A stretch of DNA of 64,000 nt, taken from assembly GCA_038749105.1 (NCBI GenBank), contig JBCDIM010000008.1, positions 19,278 through 83,277 of the forward strand. Reading direction: 5' to 3'. This document shows, one piece after another, positions 1-7,343 of the stretch (position 1 is the first letter of the stretch; each line of letters begins with the position of its first letter). Under the pieces are notes generated by a model, which worked only from the letters and a program-made list of their open reading frames with translations, ran no database searches and was not told where the DNA came from. The position numbers were made by a program, and so were the translations under genes. This stretch comes from JBCCOW01 sp038749105 (GTDB taxonomy: Bacteria > Planctomycetota > Phycisphaerae > Phycisphaerales > Phycisphaeraceae).

Positions 1-146
1 GCTTCGCCGAGCGTGAAGGGAAACAACTGCCCGTGGGCATCCAGCTCATCGGCAAGGCCTTCGATGAGGTCACGCTGTTCCGGCTCGCCCGGCAATTCGA
101 AAACAACACCGACCACGGCACCAAACGCCCGGCCAGCATCAACTGA
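1..146 (+). CDS. gatA: Asp/Glu-tRNA(Asn/Gln) amidotransferase subunit A, C-terminal end
   Basis: Only the last 47 residues are present, read in frame from base 3 to the TGA at 144-146; the 5' part lies outside the window. The segment with LPVGIQLIGKAFDE followed by LFRLARQFE matches the conserved C-terminal end of GatA amidases, where the 'P-G-Q-I-G' strand and the last helix close the amidase fold. GatA releases ammonia from glutamine and feeds GatB to convert mischarged Glu-tRNA(Gln) or Asp-tRNA(Asn). No catalytic Ser-Ser-Lys residues are in this fragment, so other amidase-signature enzymes cannot be fully excluded. Confidence 0.75.
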   Translation, partial: FAEREGKQLPVGIQLIGKAFDEVTLFRLARQFENNTDHGTKRPASIN

Positions 147-185
147 CCTGCCCCCTCACCCCCTCTTCATCTCGGGAGAATCCAC

Positions 186-1157
186 GTGAGCCAAGACGCC
201 CCGGCCTACCTCGGCATCGACCTCGGCGGCACCAACATCCAGTGCGGCGTGTGGCAGGACGACAAGCTGCTGGCCCGCGACGGCGCGAAGACCAAGGCCG
301 ACGGCGGGGCTGAGGCGGTCATCGGACGGATCGTCAAGCTGACCGACAAGGTGCTCGAGGCCGCGTCGATGAAACGCAGCGAGATCGCCGGACTGGGTAT
401 CGGCGCACCGGGTGCGATTGATGTGTCCAAGGGCGTCGTGCTGCGGGCCCCGAACCTGGGCTGGGAGGACTACCCGCTGGAGAAAGTGCTCGAGAAGGAG
501 ACCGGGCTGCGGGTCGCGGTGGATAACGATGTGAACGCCGGGGCGTGGGGCGAGTACAAGGCCGGCGTCGCGCAGGGCTACGACCACATGGTCGCGATCT
601 TCGTCGGCACGGGCATCGGCGGCGGCCTCGTGCTTGATGGGAAGCTCCACCACGGGCATTATGGGACCGCCGGCGAGATCGGCTTCGTCTCCGTCGCCCC
701 AGGCCTGCCGCCCGGCCAACGCGGCCTCGAAGACTTCGCCTCCCGCACCAACGTCGTCCGCACCATCGTCAAGCTCATCGAGTCCGGGCACGACAGCGTC
801 GTCACCGAGCTGGTCGACGGCGACTACTCGCGGGTCCGCTCCAAGGTGCTCAGCCAGGCGTACAAGGCCGACGACCCGCTGACCGTGGATGTCGTGGACC
901 ACGCGGCCGTGCTGGTGGGGACCGCCGCGGCCAGCACCGTCACCCTCCTGAGCCTCAACGCCGTGGTCCTCGGCGGCGGGCTGACCGAAGCGATCGGCAA
1001 GCCCTGGGTCCAGAAGGTCCGCAAGACCTTCGATCAGCTGGTCTACCCCGATCAGCTCCGGGACTGTAAGGTGCTGGCGAGCACGCTCGAGGACGACGCC
1101 GGCGTGGTCGGTGCCGCCCTCCTTGCGGCCGCTAAGCTGGAGGCCGCAGCTCCATGA
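186..1157 (+). CDS. ROK family sugar kinase (glucokinase-like)
   Basis: A 323-aa cytosolic protein of the ROK (repressor/ORF/kinase) family that should phosphorylate a hexose, probably glucose, with ATP. The GTG start has a GGGAG site 7 nt upstream. Residues 10-22 (GIDLGGTNIQCGV) form the first phosphate-binding motif. D115 in VDNDVN fits the catalytic base. The FVGTGIGGG loop near residue 139 is the second nucleotide motif. The family usually carries a zinc motif CxCGxxGCxE; here the matching stretch PPGQRGLED has no cysteines, although the glutamate is kept. That loss is seen in some glucokinases, so activity is still likely. Substrate is inferred from family only. Confidence 0.85.
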   Translation: MSQDAPAYLGIDLGGTNIQCGVWQDDKLLARDGAKTKADGGAEAVIGRIVKLTDKVLEAASMKRSEIAGLGIGAPGAIDVSKGVVLRAPNLGWEDYPLEKVLEKETGLRVAVDNDVNAGAWGEYKAGVAQGYDHMVAIFVGTGIGGGLVLDGKLHHGHYGTAGEIGFVSVAPGLPPGQRGLEDFASRTNVVRTIVKLIESGHDSVVTELVDGDYSRVRSKVLSQAYKADDPLTVDVVDHAAVLVGTAAASTVTLLSLNAVVLGGGLTEAIGKPWVQKVRKTFDQLVYPDQLRDCKVLASTLEDDAGVVGAALLAAAKLEAAAP

Positions 1158-1249
1158 CCTTGAGGCTGGCGGAGGCGTGAAACCGCCGTTAAGCTTGCGG
1201 AAATAGTTAATGACCGCGGTTCAAGATGTTAAAACAGGCAAGCTAGGGG

Positions 1250-1278
1250 TTGATATTTTTGCCCTCATTCGCTAGAAA
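1250..1278 (+). promoter_or_regulatory. Sigma-70-like promoter for a candidate small RNA
   Basis: TTGATA at 1250-1255 (5 of 6 to TTGACA), a 17-nt spacer, then TAGAAA at 1273-1278 (4 of 6 to TATAAT). It lies in an AT-richer stretch between the ROK gene and the convergent yjbQ gene and points at the terminator at 1360-1392, with no open reading frame between. Confidence 0.45.
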
Positions 1279-1284
1279 CTGGAG

Positions 1285-1392
1285 GAACGGCACCCGGTTA
1301 GCCGACGAGTTTTAGGCCGAGGGTAATCCCTTCCCATTCAAATAGCTTTCTCCCCTCCGCCCCGTTGTCGCTTCGGCGACAGCGGGGTTTTT
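1285..1392 (+). ncRNA. Candidate small RNA of about 105 nt
   Basis: Transcription from the promoter at 1250-1278 would begin near 1285 and stop at the intrinsic terminator ending at 1392. The interval has no start codon followed by a useful frame and is clearly less GC-rich than flanking genes. It does not show the conserved cores of SRP RNA, tmRNA, RNase P RNA or a tRNA. It could instead be only the distal 3' UTR of the ROK gene. The rest of the gap (1158-1250) holds a 7-bp inverted repeat, AGCTTGC at 1192 and GCAAGCT at 1238, and nothing else recognised. Confidence 0.35.
1360..1392 (+). terminator. Rho-independent terminator
   Basis: A 12-bp stem (CCCCGTTGTCGC with GCGACAGCGGGG, one G-T pair) closed by a TTCG tetraloop and followed by five T. 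Very stable and only on the plus strand; the minus strand has no T-run. Confidence 0.85.
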
Positions 1393-1459
1393 CTCATTCC
1401 TGCGGCGATAACGTCCAACCTACGCACCTGCTCCGACACCCTCCCGCATGACCGCCGTC

Positions 1460-1855
1460 CTAGCCCTCAAGCCGAACCCACACGCTGCGCGTCCTCGGCC
1501 CGTCGAACTCGCACAGATACACGCCCTGCCAAGTCCCCAACCGGAGCCGTCCGCTCTGCACCAGGACGGTCACACTGCTGCCCATCATCGACGCCTTGAC
1601 ATGCGACGCCGAGTTGCCTTCGCCGTGGCGATAAAAGGGCTGCCGCCACGGCACCATCTCGTCGAGCTGCAGCAGCATGTCGTGCACGACGTCCGGGTCG
1701 GCGTTCTCGTTGATCGTGATCCCCGCCGTCGTATGCGGGACAAATGCGGTCAGCGTGCCGTCACCGAGCCCGGCCTCGTCCACCAAGCCCTGGAGCTCGC
1801 GGGTGATCTCGACAAAGGCATCTCGGCGGGGGGTCGGGACAGACAGGGAAGGCAT
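1460..1855 (-). CDS. YjbQ/UPF0047 family protein
   Basis: A 131-aa protein of the secondary thiamine-phosphate synthase (YjbQ, UPF0047) family. The length matches the family (about 130-140 aa). Recognisable are FVPHTTAGITINENADPDV (residues 43-61), which carries the conserved His and Asn/Glu cluster, and WRQPFYRHGEGNSASHVKAS, which carries the second His set, then the GTWQGVYLCEFDGPR strand. Family members have weak thiamine-phosphate synthase activity when overexpressed, and their true role is unclear. The hexamer TACTGT ends 7 nt before the ATG, so the message may be leaderless. The gene is isolated, convergent with the candidate small RNA. Confidence 0.85.
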   Translation of the reverse strand: MPSLSVPTPRRDAFVEITRELQGLVDEAGLGDGTLTAFVPHTTAGITINENADPDVVHDMLLQLDEMVPWRQPFYRHGEGNSASHVKASMMGSSVTVLVQSGRLRLGTWQGVYLCEFDGPRTRSVWVRLEG

Positions 1856-1887
1856 CCCGAAGACAGTAACGGCTCATCAATGACCCG

Positions 1888-2478
1888 TCAGGGCGACAGG
1901 TTCCCGCGGTCGATCCGCGGCGTCATCCGCGTCGGCAGCATGTAGTTGTTGCCGCGGTAGGTGTGCACTTGGCCCGAGACGACAAACACGGTCGCGTCCC
2001 CATGCCGCGCCACGACGTCTTCCATGGTCTCCAGAAGACGGCACGCCTGCATGATCATCGGGGGCTCAGGCGTCCCCGCAGCGTCGGCTTCAAACACAAA
2101 CAACGCCAACGCCTGATCCGGCGAACGCACCAGCCGGCCCGCCCGGTTGATGATGAACTCCCCTTCGCGACGCAGCGTCGGCCTCGGCTCGCCCGGCGCG
2201 ACACCGATCACCGCCGGGTCCGGGTCCACCGCCCCTGCCGGCACACCGATCCGGGTCGGCACCTCACGCACCGCCGCCTGCGTCGCCGCCGGCGTCACCC
2301 GCACACCGCCACGGCCCGACTCCATCAATTCCCGAAGCACGTCTTCTTGGCTGCCGACCTCCGCCGCCGTGTCGGGCTGTGTGGCCGGTGCCGTCCCGCT
2401 GGTTTGCGCTAACGCAATCGCTGTCGATAGCGCGATCGCAAACGCCGAGAGAGCGATCAGGAAACGGGGGATCAACAT
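1888..2478 (-). CDS. Secreted hypothetical protein
   Basis: A 196-aa protein I do not recognise. Residues 1-25 form a clear Sec signal peptide (basic start, hydrophobic LIALSAFAIALSTAIALA, cleavage near ALA-QT). The mature part begins with a low-complexity Thr/Pro/Ala stretch and then a compact domain ending in an expected TYRGNNYMLPTRMTP segment close to the C-terminus; phrases such as VFVVSGQVHTYRGNNY suggest a small beta-rich fold. The start is supported by AGGAG 7 nt upstream of the ATG. It is read in the same direction as yjbQ but 32 nt away. Likely periplasmic or outer-membrane associated. Confidence 0.7.
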   Translation of the reverse strand: MLIPRFLIALSAFAIALSTAIALAQTSGTAPATQPDTAAEVGSQEDVLRELMESGRGGVRVTPAATQAAVREVPTRIGVPAGAVDPDPAVIGVAPGEPRPTLRREGEFIINRAGRLVRSPDQALALFVFEADAAGTPEPPMIMQACRLLETMEDVVARHGDATVFVVSGQVHTYRGNNYMLPTRMTPRIDRGNLSP

Positions 2479-2616
2479 GACGAGTCTCCTGCCCGGACGG
2501 CCAGACCAACGGCACGGAACACTCCGTGCCCGAACTGTCCCACCCCCGACCCCACCCCCGACCCCAAGTATCGGCGCAAACCCGGATCACACAACACCCA
2601 ACCCGCGCGCATCGCT

Positions 2617-3357
2617 TTAGACCCCCATCCAATGGCCTAACCCCTCGATCACCCCGTCCGCGCACCGCGCCTCGGCCCGGTACACCCGCTCGCCCGACAG
2701 CCCCGCGAGTTCCGGCTGGTGGTTCGCCACCACGATCGCCCGGCCGCCGCAGGTTAGCATGGCCGTGTCGTTCCCCGAATCGCCCGACGTGATCAGCCGG
2801 TCCAGCCCGAACCCCAAGGCCTCAGCCAGGTGCACCGTCGCCGAGGCCTTGCTCACGCCTGCGGGCAAAACGTCCAGATCTCGGTTGGAGCTGTAGATCA
2901 CGTCGCAGTCGTAACCCGCCGACGCCAGCCCGCCCCGGATCGCCTCCAGCTCACGCTCACCCGCGTCCCGGAGATAAAAACTCGACTTGTTGGCCGACTG
3001 ATGCTCCTTGGCCTGCACCTCGACCCCCGGAAGCAGCTCCGGCACGAACCGGCGCACCTGCTCACCCGACCACGGCCGATCCAGCGACGCCAGGTACGCC
3101 TCCGCGACCCCCGACCAGCCCCCCTTCCGCACCGCCAAGAACTCCGTGCCCATCCCCCCAATGATCCCGTCCGGCTCCGGCAGCGGCGTGTGCTCCACCG
3201 AATCCAGCTGGCTCGCCACAAACCGCGACGAGTTGTAGATCACCGCCAGCTCGTCCCGGTGGGCCGCCACGAACGCCGCAAACCGGATCGTCGACTCGTA
3301 CGCCCAGTCGTCGTGATCCAGCAGCGTCCCGTCCAGATCCGATACCAACAGCCACAT
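2617..3357 (-). CDS. HAD phosphatase, sucrose- or mannosylfructose-phosphate phosphatase type
   Basis: A 246-aa HAD-superfamily hydrolase of the sucrose-6-phosphate phosphatase group. DLDGTLLD at the N-terminus gives motif I with the nucleophile Asp; IYNSSR fits motif II; the lysine of NKSSFYLR fits motif III; ITSGDSGNDTAML gives motif IV. I chose the ATG at 3357 over one at 3378 because GAGGAG sits 8 nt upstream. It directly follows the glycosyltransferase gene, so the pair should make and then dephosphorylate a disaccharide phosphate. In Agrobacterium such a pair makes mannosylfructose, in cyanobacteria sucrose; the sequence alone does not decide. The product would be a compatible solute in the cytoplasm. 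Confidence 0.8.
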   Translation of the reverse strand: MWLLVSDLDGTLLDHDDWAYESTIRFAAFVAAHRDELAVIYNSSRFVASQLDSVEHTPLPEPDGIIGGMGTEFLAVRKGGWSGVAEAYLASLDRPWSGEQVRRFVPELLPGVEVQAKEHQSANKSSFYLRDAGERELEAIRGGLASAGYDCDVIYSSNRDLDVLPAGVSKASATVHLAEALGFGLDRLITSGDSGNDTAMLTCGGRAIVVANHQPELAGLSGERVYRAEARCADGVIEGLGHWMGV

Positions 3358-3387
3358 CCGACGGCTCCTCTGGCCCACCTCACCGAC

Positions 3388-3411
3388 AACCTACCGCCTA
3401 CAACCTCACCC
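3388..3411. repeat. Heptamer tandem repeat, GGTTGTA type
   Basis: On the minus strand the spacer between the glycosyltransferase stop and the phosphatase start reads as degenerate 7-base units GGTTGTA, GGCGGTA, GGTTGTC. The same unit recurs at 30752-30782 and, inverted, at 30848-30881. Confidence 0.6.
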
Positions 3412-3412
3412 A

Positions 3413-4696
3413 TCACACCGAGATCAGGCTCCCCGCCTTCGCCAGCCGGATCACCTGCTGCGCAATCCCGATCCAGGTGAAGTCCGCCCGCGCCCGGTGC
3501 GAGCCGTCGTGGATCATCCGCTGGACGACCTTCGGGTGCTGCAGGATGTGGTGGATCGCCGAGCCGTACTCGTACGGGTCGAACGGGTTGGCGTACAACG
3601 CGTTGAGGCCCCAATCCAGCCGCTCCCACAGCCCGCCCTCCGTCGTCACCACCGTCGGCGTCCCGCACGCCATCGCCTCCACCGCCGTCATTCCAAACGG
3701 CTCATACCGGCTGCACAGACAAAACACATCCGCCATCCGGTAGTAGTCCGGCATCTGATCGTCCGGGATGTAGTCCCCGAAGATCACCCGGTCCGCGATC
3801 CCCAGCTCATCGCACAACGCCTTGAACCCCGCCACCATCTCCTGCTCGGCTTCATTGGGCTCCGTCGACCCGATCGCCAGCATCAGCTTCGCGTCCTCGT
3901 GCCGTTCCAGCACCGGCGGCATCGCCCGGATCAACAGGTCATACCCCTTGTTCCGCGCGATCCGCCCCAGCGCCAGCACGATCCGCCCCTCCAGCCCGTA
4001 CTGGGCCTTGAGCGCCTGCTTGCTCGCGTCCGACACCGGAAAGTACTTCGTGTCGTCGTACCCCGGCGGGATCACCGTGATCTGTTCCCGCGACACCCCG
4101 TACTCCTGCCCCATCAGGATGTCCCGCTGCTGCGTCGTCGTCGCGATCACGCCGTCGCAGTCGCGGAAGATGATCCGCTCTTCCTTGATCCGCTTCTTGA
4201 AGTTGTATTGCTTCTCCAGCTGATCCGGGTCGCCGTCCATGTTCTGCCGCTTCCACGCCCCGATCGAGTGTGGCGTGTGGATGTGCGGCACGTTCAACGC
4301 GTCCGCCAACCCCATCCCCGCCAACCCCGCGTCCCAGTAATGGCTGTTGATGAAGGCGTACTCGTCCTTCCGCTCGGCGAGCATCTCCACCGCGTTCTCG
4401 ATCCACTCGGGGATCTCCTCGCACAGCACCTCCTTATCGATGAATGCGTCCCCGCCGCACGGCACCCGCAGGATCTGCACCCCGTCGTCCACCTGCTCCT
4501 GCTCGGGCTGGTCCTCGAACTGCCGGGTGAGGATGTCGACCTCGTAGCCGAACTTCGCCATCGACTTGGCGAGCTCCAGCACATAAACCACCTGCCCCCC
4601 CGTGTCCGGCTTGCCGAACTCCACCTCCGCCGAGACATACCCGTGCGTGCTGATCATCATCACGCGGGTCGGCTTCTTGATCGCGGTCGTCGGCAT
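3413..4696 (-). CDS. GT4 glycosyltransferase, mannosylfructose- or sucrose-phosphate synthase type
   Basis: A 427-aa retaining GT-B glycosyltransferase of family 4. MMISTHGYVSAEVEFGKPDTGGQ near the N-terminus (given here in part) is the acceptor and fructose-phosphate side of sucrose-phosphate synthases and mannosylfructose-phosphate synthase. The C-terminal CSRYEPFGMTAVEAMACG gives the E-x7-E donor motif. The start at 4696 is chosen because AAGGA lies 8 nt upstream; the frame is open further to 4753. It uses a nucleotide sugar (UDP-glucose or GDP-mannose) and fructose-6-phosphate. The phosphatase gene follows after 55 nt. The DILTRQFEDQPE segment favours the mannosylfructose type, but this is from memory of the family. 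Confidence 0.82.
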   Translation of the reverse strand: MPTTAIKKPTRVMMISTHGYVSAEVEFGKPDTGGQVVYVLELAKSMAKFGYEVDILTRQFEDQPEQEQVDDGVQILRVPCGGDAFIDKEVLCEEIPEWIENAVEMLAERKDEYAFINSHYWDAGLAGMGLADALNVPHIHTPHSIGAWKRQNMDGDPDQLEKQYNFKKRIKEERIIFRDCDGVIATTTQQRDILMGQEYGVSREQITVIPPGYDDTKYFPVSDASKQALKAQYGLEGRIVLALGRIARNKGYDLLIRAMPPVLERHEDAKLMLAIGSTEPNEAEQEMVAGFKALCDELGIADRVIFGDYIPDDQMPDYYRMADVFCLCSRYEPFGMTAVEAMACGTPTVVTTEGGLWERLDWGLNALYANPFDPYEYGSAIHHILQHPKVVQRMIHDGSHRARADFTWIGIAQQVIRLAKAGSLISV

Positions 4697-4949
4697 CGCA
4701 CACATCCTTGCTCGCACCCGGGAGTCGTCGTGAGTCGCCAGCGGCCGAAACACGCCACGCGGTCCCCGCGTGAGACCCGCACCCTACCCCGTCCACCGCC
4801 GCCAAGCCAACCCGCGACGCGCACCACGCCGCCCCGGCCGACCGATAAGACCCGCCAAAGCCGGCCAAGCCCCGCCTTCGATGGCCCCCAGCAAGCGATC
4901 GCCCCGATCTCCTTCAGGACGCGACACCCCGCCCCCCGCCGAGCCCGAC

Positions 4950-6161
4950 ATGCCCCGACCCCACCGCCACTACCACCTGCTCTCCGACCCAACGGATACC
5001 CCGCGCGACCCCGTGGCCGCACCCCCCCGCCGAAGCCCACGCTCCCGACGACTGCGTCGCCCTAGCGCCCCGCTGACCTACCTCGCCCTCGGCTGCGCAG
5101 CCCTTGCCGGGGCCTACGCCTCGATGTCCACGACCCCGCCCACACGCGTGCTTGGCAGTTCCCCAGCGCTCAACGACAAGCCAACGGTCGCCCTCGTCGC
5201 CGAGTCACGCCAGCCCCTGAGCCCGCTCCAGGCCAACACCCCATCCCAAACCCATCGCCCCGCAACGCCATCGACGACGCCATCCGCCCCGCACACCGCA
5301 GCCGTCAAACCCGCCGCAGCCGCCGCACCCGCCGCAGCAATCACGATGCCTGAACCCCCCCGGCAGGCCGTCCGGATTCAACGGGGTGATGATCACACCT
5401 CCAACCCGTCAATCGCCCACAAGTCACCACCTACCAAACCCACCACCACCACGACAAGCGCAGGCCATAAACCGCTCGCCCCCATCGTCAGCGTGCCCAC
5501 CACCAACACCGGCCCCTGGGGGCTCCCCCTCGCCACCACCGACCGCCACGTCATGTTCCTCATCGACGCCTCCGGGTCTGTCGTCGATGCCTTCCCGTTC
5601 ATCCTCCAAGAGCTCGCGGAGACCCTCGAACGCCTCGAGCCTCACCAGACCTTCACCGTCCGCTTCTACCGCAACGGCGGCGTCCTCCAGATGCCTCCCG
5701 GACCCCTCACCCCCGCCACCGCCCAGGCCACCGCCCGAGCCGCCCGCTGGCTCACCGAGCAGCCCCCCCGCCTCGTGCCCTACGGCCGAACCACCCCCCT
5801 GCCCGCACTCCGCACCGCGCTCAACGACCCGACCCAACCCGAACACACCCCCGACCACATCATCCTCATCGCCGACCAGCCCGCCGCCCTCGCCCGCAGC
5901 TTCCCCGAGACGCAGCGCTTCCTCAAGCAGCTCACCCACGACCCGGCCCAAAACAAGCCCACAACCCGCATCTCGACGGTCCACCTGCTCCAGTTCATGC
6001 CCAGCCGGAACCGCCCTTCACAGCCACCAGCACCCGGTGCCGCGCAAACCCCGCTGTTCCGCACGATCGCCCATCAATTCCATGGCACCTACCTCGCCGT
6101 CCCCATCAGCACCCTGAGCCCGGCGAACGAATCCCGCCCCATCCAGATCCCGCTCCGCTAG
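4950..6161 (+). CDS. VWA-like domain membrane protein (first copy)
   Basis: About 403 aa. One membrane segment (TYLALGCAALAGAYASM, about residues 42-60) anchors it, followed by a 130-residue Pro/Thr/Ala-rich linker and a C-terminal von Willebrand A-like domain. The MIDAS motif DASGS is at residues 206-210, inside MFLIDASGSVVDAFPF. The start is uncertain: the frame is open to a GTG at 4770, but the extra 60 residues are Arg/Pro-rich and look untranslated. The neighbour at 6235 has the same layout and the same MIDAS surroundings, so the two are paralogs. VWA proteins next to ExbB/ExbD suggest a metal-dependent contact domain in the periplasm. Confidence 0.7.
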   Translation: MPRPHRHYHLLSDPTDTPRDPVAAPPRRSPRSRRLRRPSAPLTYLALGCAALAGAYASMSTTPPTRVLGSSPALNDKPTVALVAESRQPLSPLQANTPSQTHRPATPSTTPSAPHTAAVKPAAAAAPAAAITMPEPPRQAVRIQRGDDHTSNPSIAHKSPPTKPTTTTTSAGHKPLAPIVSVPTTNTGPWGLPLATTDRHVMFLIDASGSVVDAFPFILQELAETLERLEPHQTFTVRFYRNGGVLQMPPGPLTPATAQATARAARWLTEQPPRLVPYGRTTPLPALRTALNDPTQPEHTPDHIILIADQPAALARSFPETQRFLKQLTHDPAQNKPTTRISTVHLLQFMPSRNRPSQPPAPGAAQTPLFRTIAHQFHGTYLAVPISTLSPANESRPIQIPLR

Positions 6162-6222
6162 CAACACCCGCCACATGGCGCTTACACGGGGCAGTCCATC
6201 AGCCAATCCCCATTTTTAGCCT

Positions 6223-6228
6223 TATAAT
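6223..6228 (+). promoter_or_regulatory. Consensus -10 element placed for leaderless transcription
   Basis: A perfect TATAAT ends 6 nt before the ATG at 6235, so transcription would begin at or next to the start codon. No convincing -35 element or Shine-Dalgarno site is present. It should drive the VWA-ExbB-ExbD-TPR run. Confidence 0.6.
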
Positions 6229-6234
6229 TCGGCG

Positions 6235-7284
6235 ATGGCTGATGTTTCGACCACCCCCGACACCCAGGCTCTGGCCGACGCCGAGGCCCTCGAGCCGCAG
6301 GCGGACCTGGGCGTCCGGGACGAGGTCTCCGATGTCCTGCTGCTGATGCTCCCGTGGGCCATCACCATCCTGATCTGGTCGGCGATCATCGTCGTGGCCC
6401 TTTTTGTCACCTTTCTCGTCCTCAACGTCGAGGAAGAGGAAGACCGCTCAACCCCCAAGGTCTCCCTCTCCCCGGTCCCCAGCATCGATCTGGATACCGC
6501 GGCTGAGGCGGAGTTGCCCGAAGAAACCACCTCGTCGACCACCCCAACCGAAACCCCCCCTACAGAGGTCAAGCCGACCGAGAGCGTCGCCGATCCCGTC
6601 GAGTTCACTGCCTTCGGGCTCCCCAACTCCGTCGCCCCGGCCTCGCCCACCACCGCCATCGTGAGCACGAACGCGACCACGTCCATGTTCGGCTCCGCCC
6701 CCGTCCAGGCCGTCCGCATCGTCTTCCTCATCGACGCCTCCGGCTCCCTCATCGACACCTTCCCCTTCGTCATCCGCGAGCTCCGCAAGTCCATCGACCG
6801 GCTCGTCCCCGAGCAACGCTTCACCGTCATCTTCTTCTACGGCGACAAGCAACGCGGCGAGATCCGACCCGTCCTCACCGAGATCAACCCCAAGGGCCTC
6901 GGCTCCACCGCCCGCGCCACCGACGACCACAAAAACCGCGTCCGGGAATGGCTCGACCCCAACAAGCACAACGTCGAGCCCGGCTACCGCGGCGACCCCG
7001 TCGAGGCCATCAAGCTCGCCCTGTCCTACAAGCCCGAGGTCATCTTCCTGCTCTCGGACAACATCACCGGTGCCGGCCGATGGGAGGTCGAACGCGACCG
7101 CCTCCTCGCCCAGATCAAACGCGCCAACCGCTCGGGCACCCAGATCAACACCATCCAGTTCCAGTACGAAGACCCGCTCAAAAAAGCCGGCATCTCTACC
7201 AAACGCACCCTCCAGCTCGTCTCCGAGCAGAACGGTGACGGCGACCACGTCTTCATCCAGTCCGAGCAGATCGGCATCCAGTAA
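6235..7284 (+). CDS. VWA-like domain membrane protein (second copy)
   Basis: A 349-aa protein with one membrane helix at about residues 36-65 (LLMLPWAITILIWSAIIVVA and onward), a Pro/Thr/Glu-rich linker, and a VWA-like domain with MIDAS DASGS at 167-171. A short N-terminal region is cytoplasmic. The region VRIVFLIDASGSLIDTFPFV parallels the gene at 4950. It heads a run of six same-strand genes with gaps of 59-210 nt, followed by a TPR protein, ExbB and two ExbD. Its job is inferred to be a sensor or adaptor of that motor complex; no direct evidence for a ligand exists in the sequence. Confidence 0.75.
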   Translation: MADVSTTPDTQALADAEALEPQADLGVRDEVSDVLLLMLPWAITILIWSAIIVVALFVTFLVLNVEEEEDRSTPKVSLSPVPSIDLDTAAEAELPEETTSSTTPTETPPTEVKPTESVADPVEFTAFGLPNSVAPASPTTAIVSTNATTSMFGSAPVQAVRIVFLIDASGSLIDTFPFVIRELRKSIDRLVPEQRFTVIFFYGDKQRGEIRPVLTEINPKGLGSTARATDDHKNRVREWLDPNKHNVEPGYRGDPVEAIKLALSYKPEVIFLLSDNITGAGRWEVERDRLLAQIKRANRSGTQINTIQFQYEDPLKKAGISTKRTLQLVSEQNGDGDHVFIQSEQIGIQ

Positions 7285-7304
7285 CGCCCCCGCACCTCCA
7301 CCCC

Positions 7305-7340
7305 GTTTAGCGGGCGGGCCGGCAGGCCCCCCGTCCCGCC
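7305..7340 (+). repeat. Palindromic spacer element with TTTAG border (family B variant)
   Basis: GTTTAGCGGGCGGGCC then GGCAGGCCCCCCGTCCCGCC: a GC-rich imperfect hairpin beginning with TTTAGCGG, between two genes. Related copies are at 9992, 27598, 59269 and, inverted, 59323. Confidence 0.5.
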
Positions 7341-7343
7341 ATC

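Noticed and set aside
4770..4949. Upstream start (GTG 4770 or ATG 4881) of the first VWA gene
   Set aside because: The added residues are Arg/Pro-rich with no ribosome site; 4950 is preferred although not proven.
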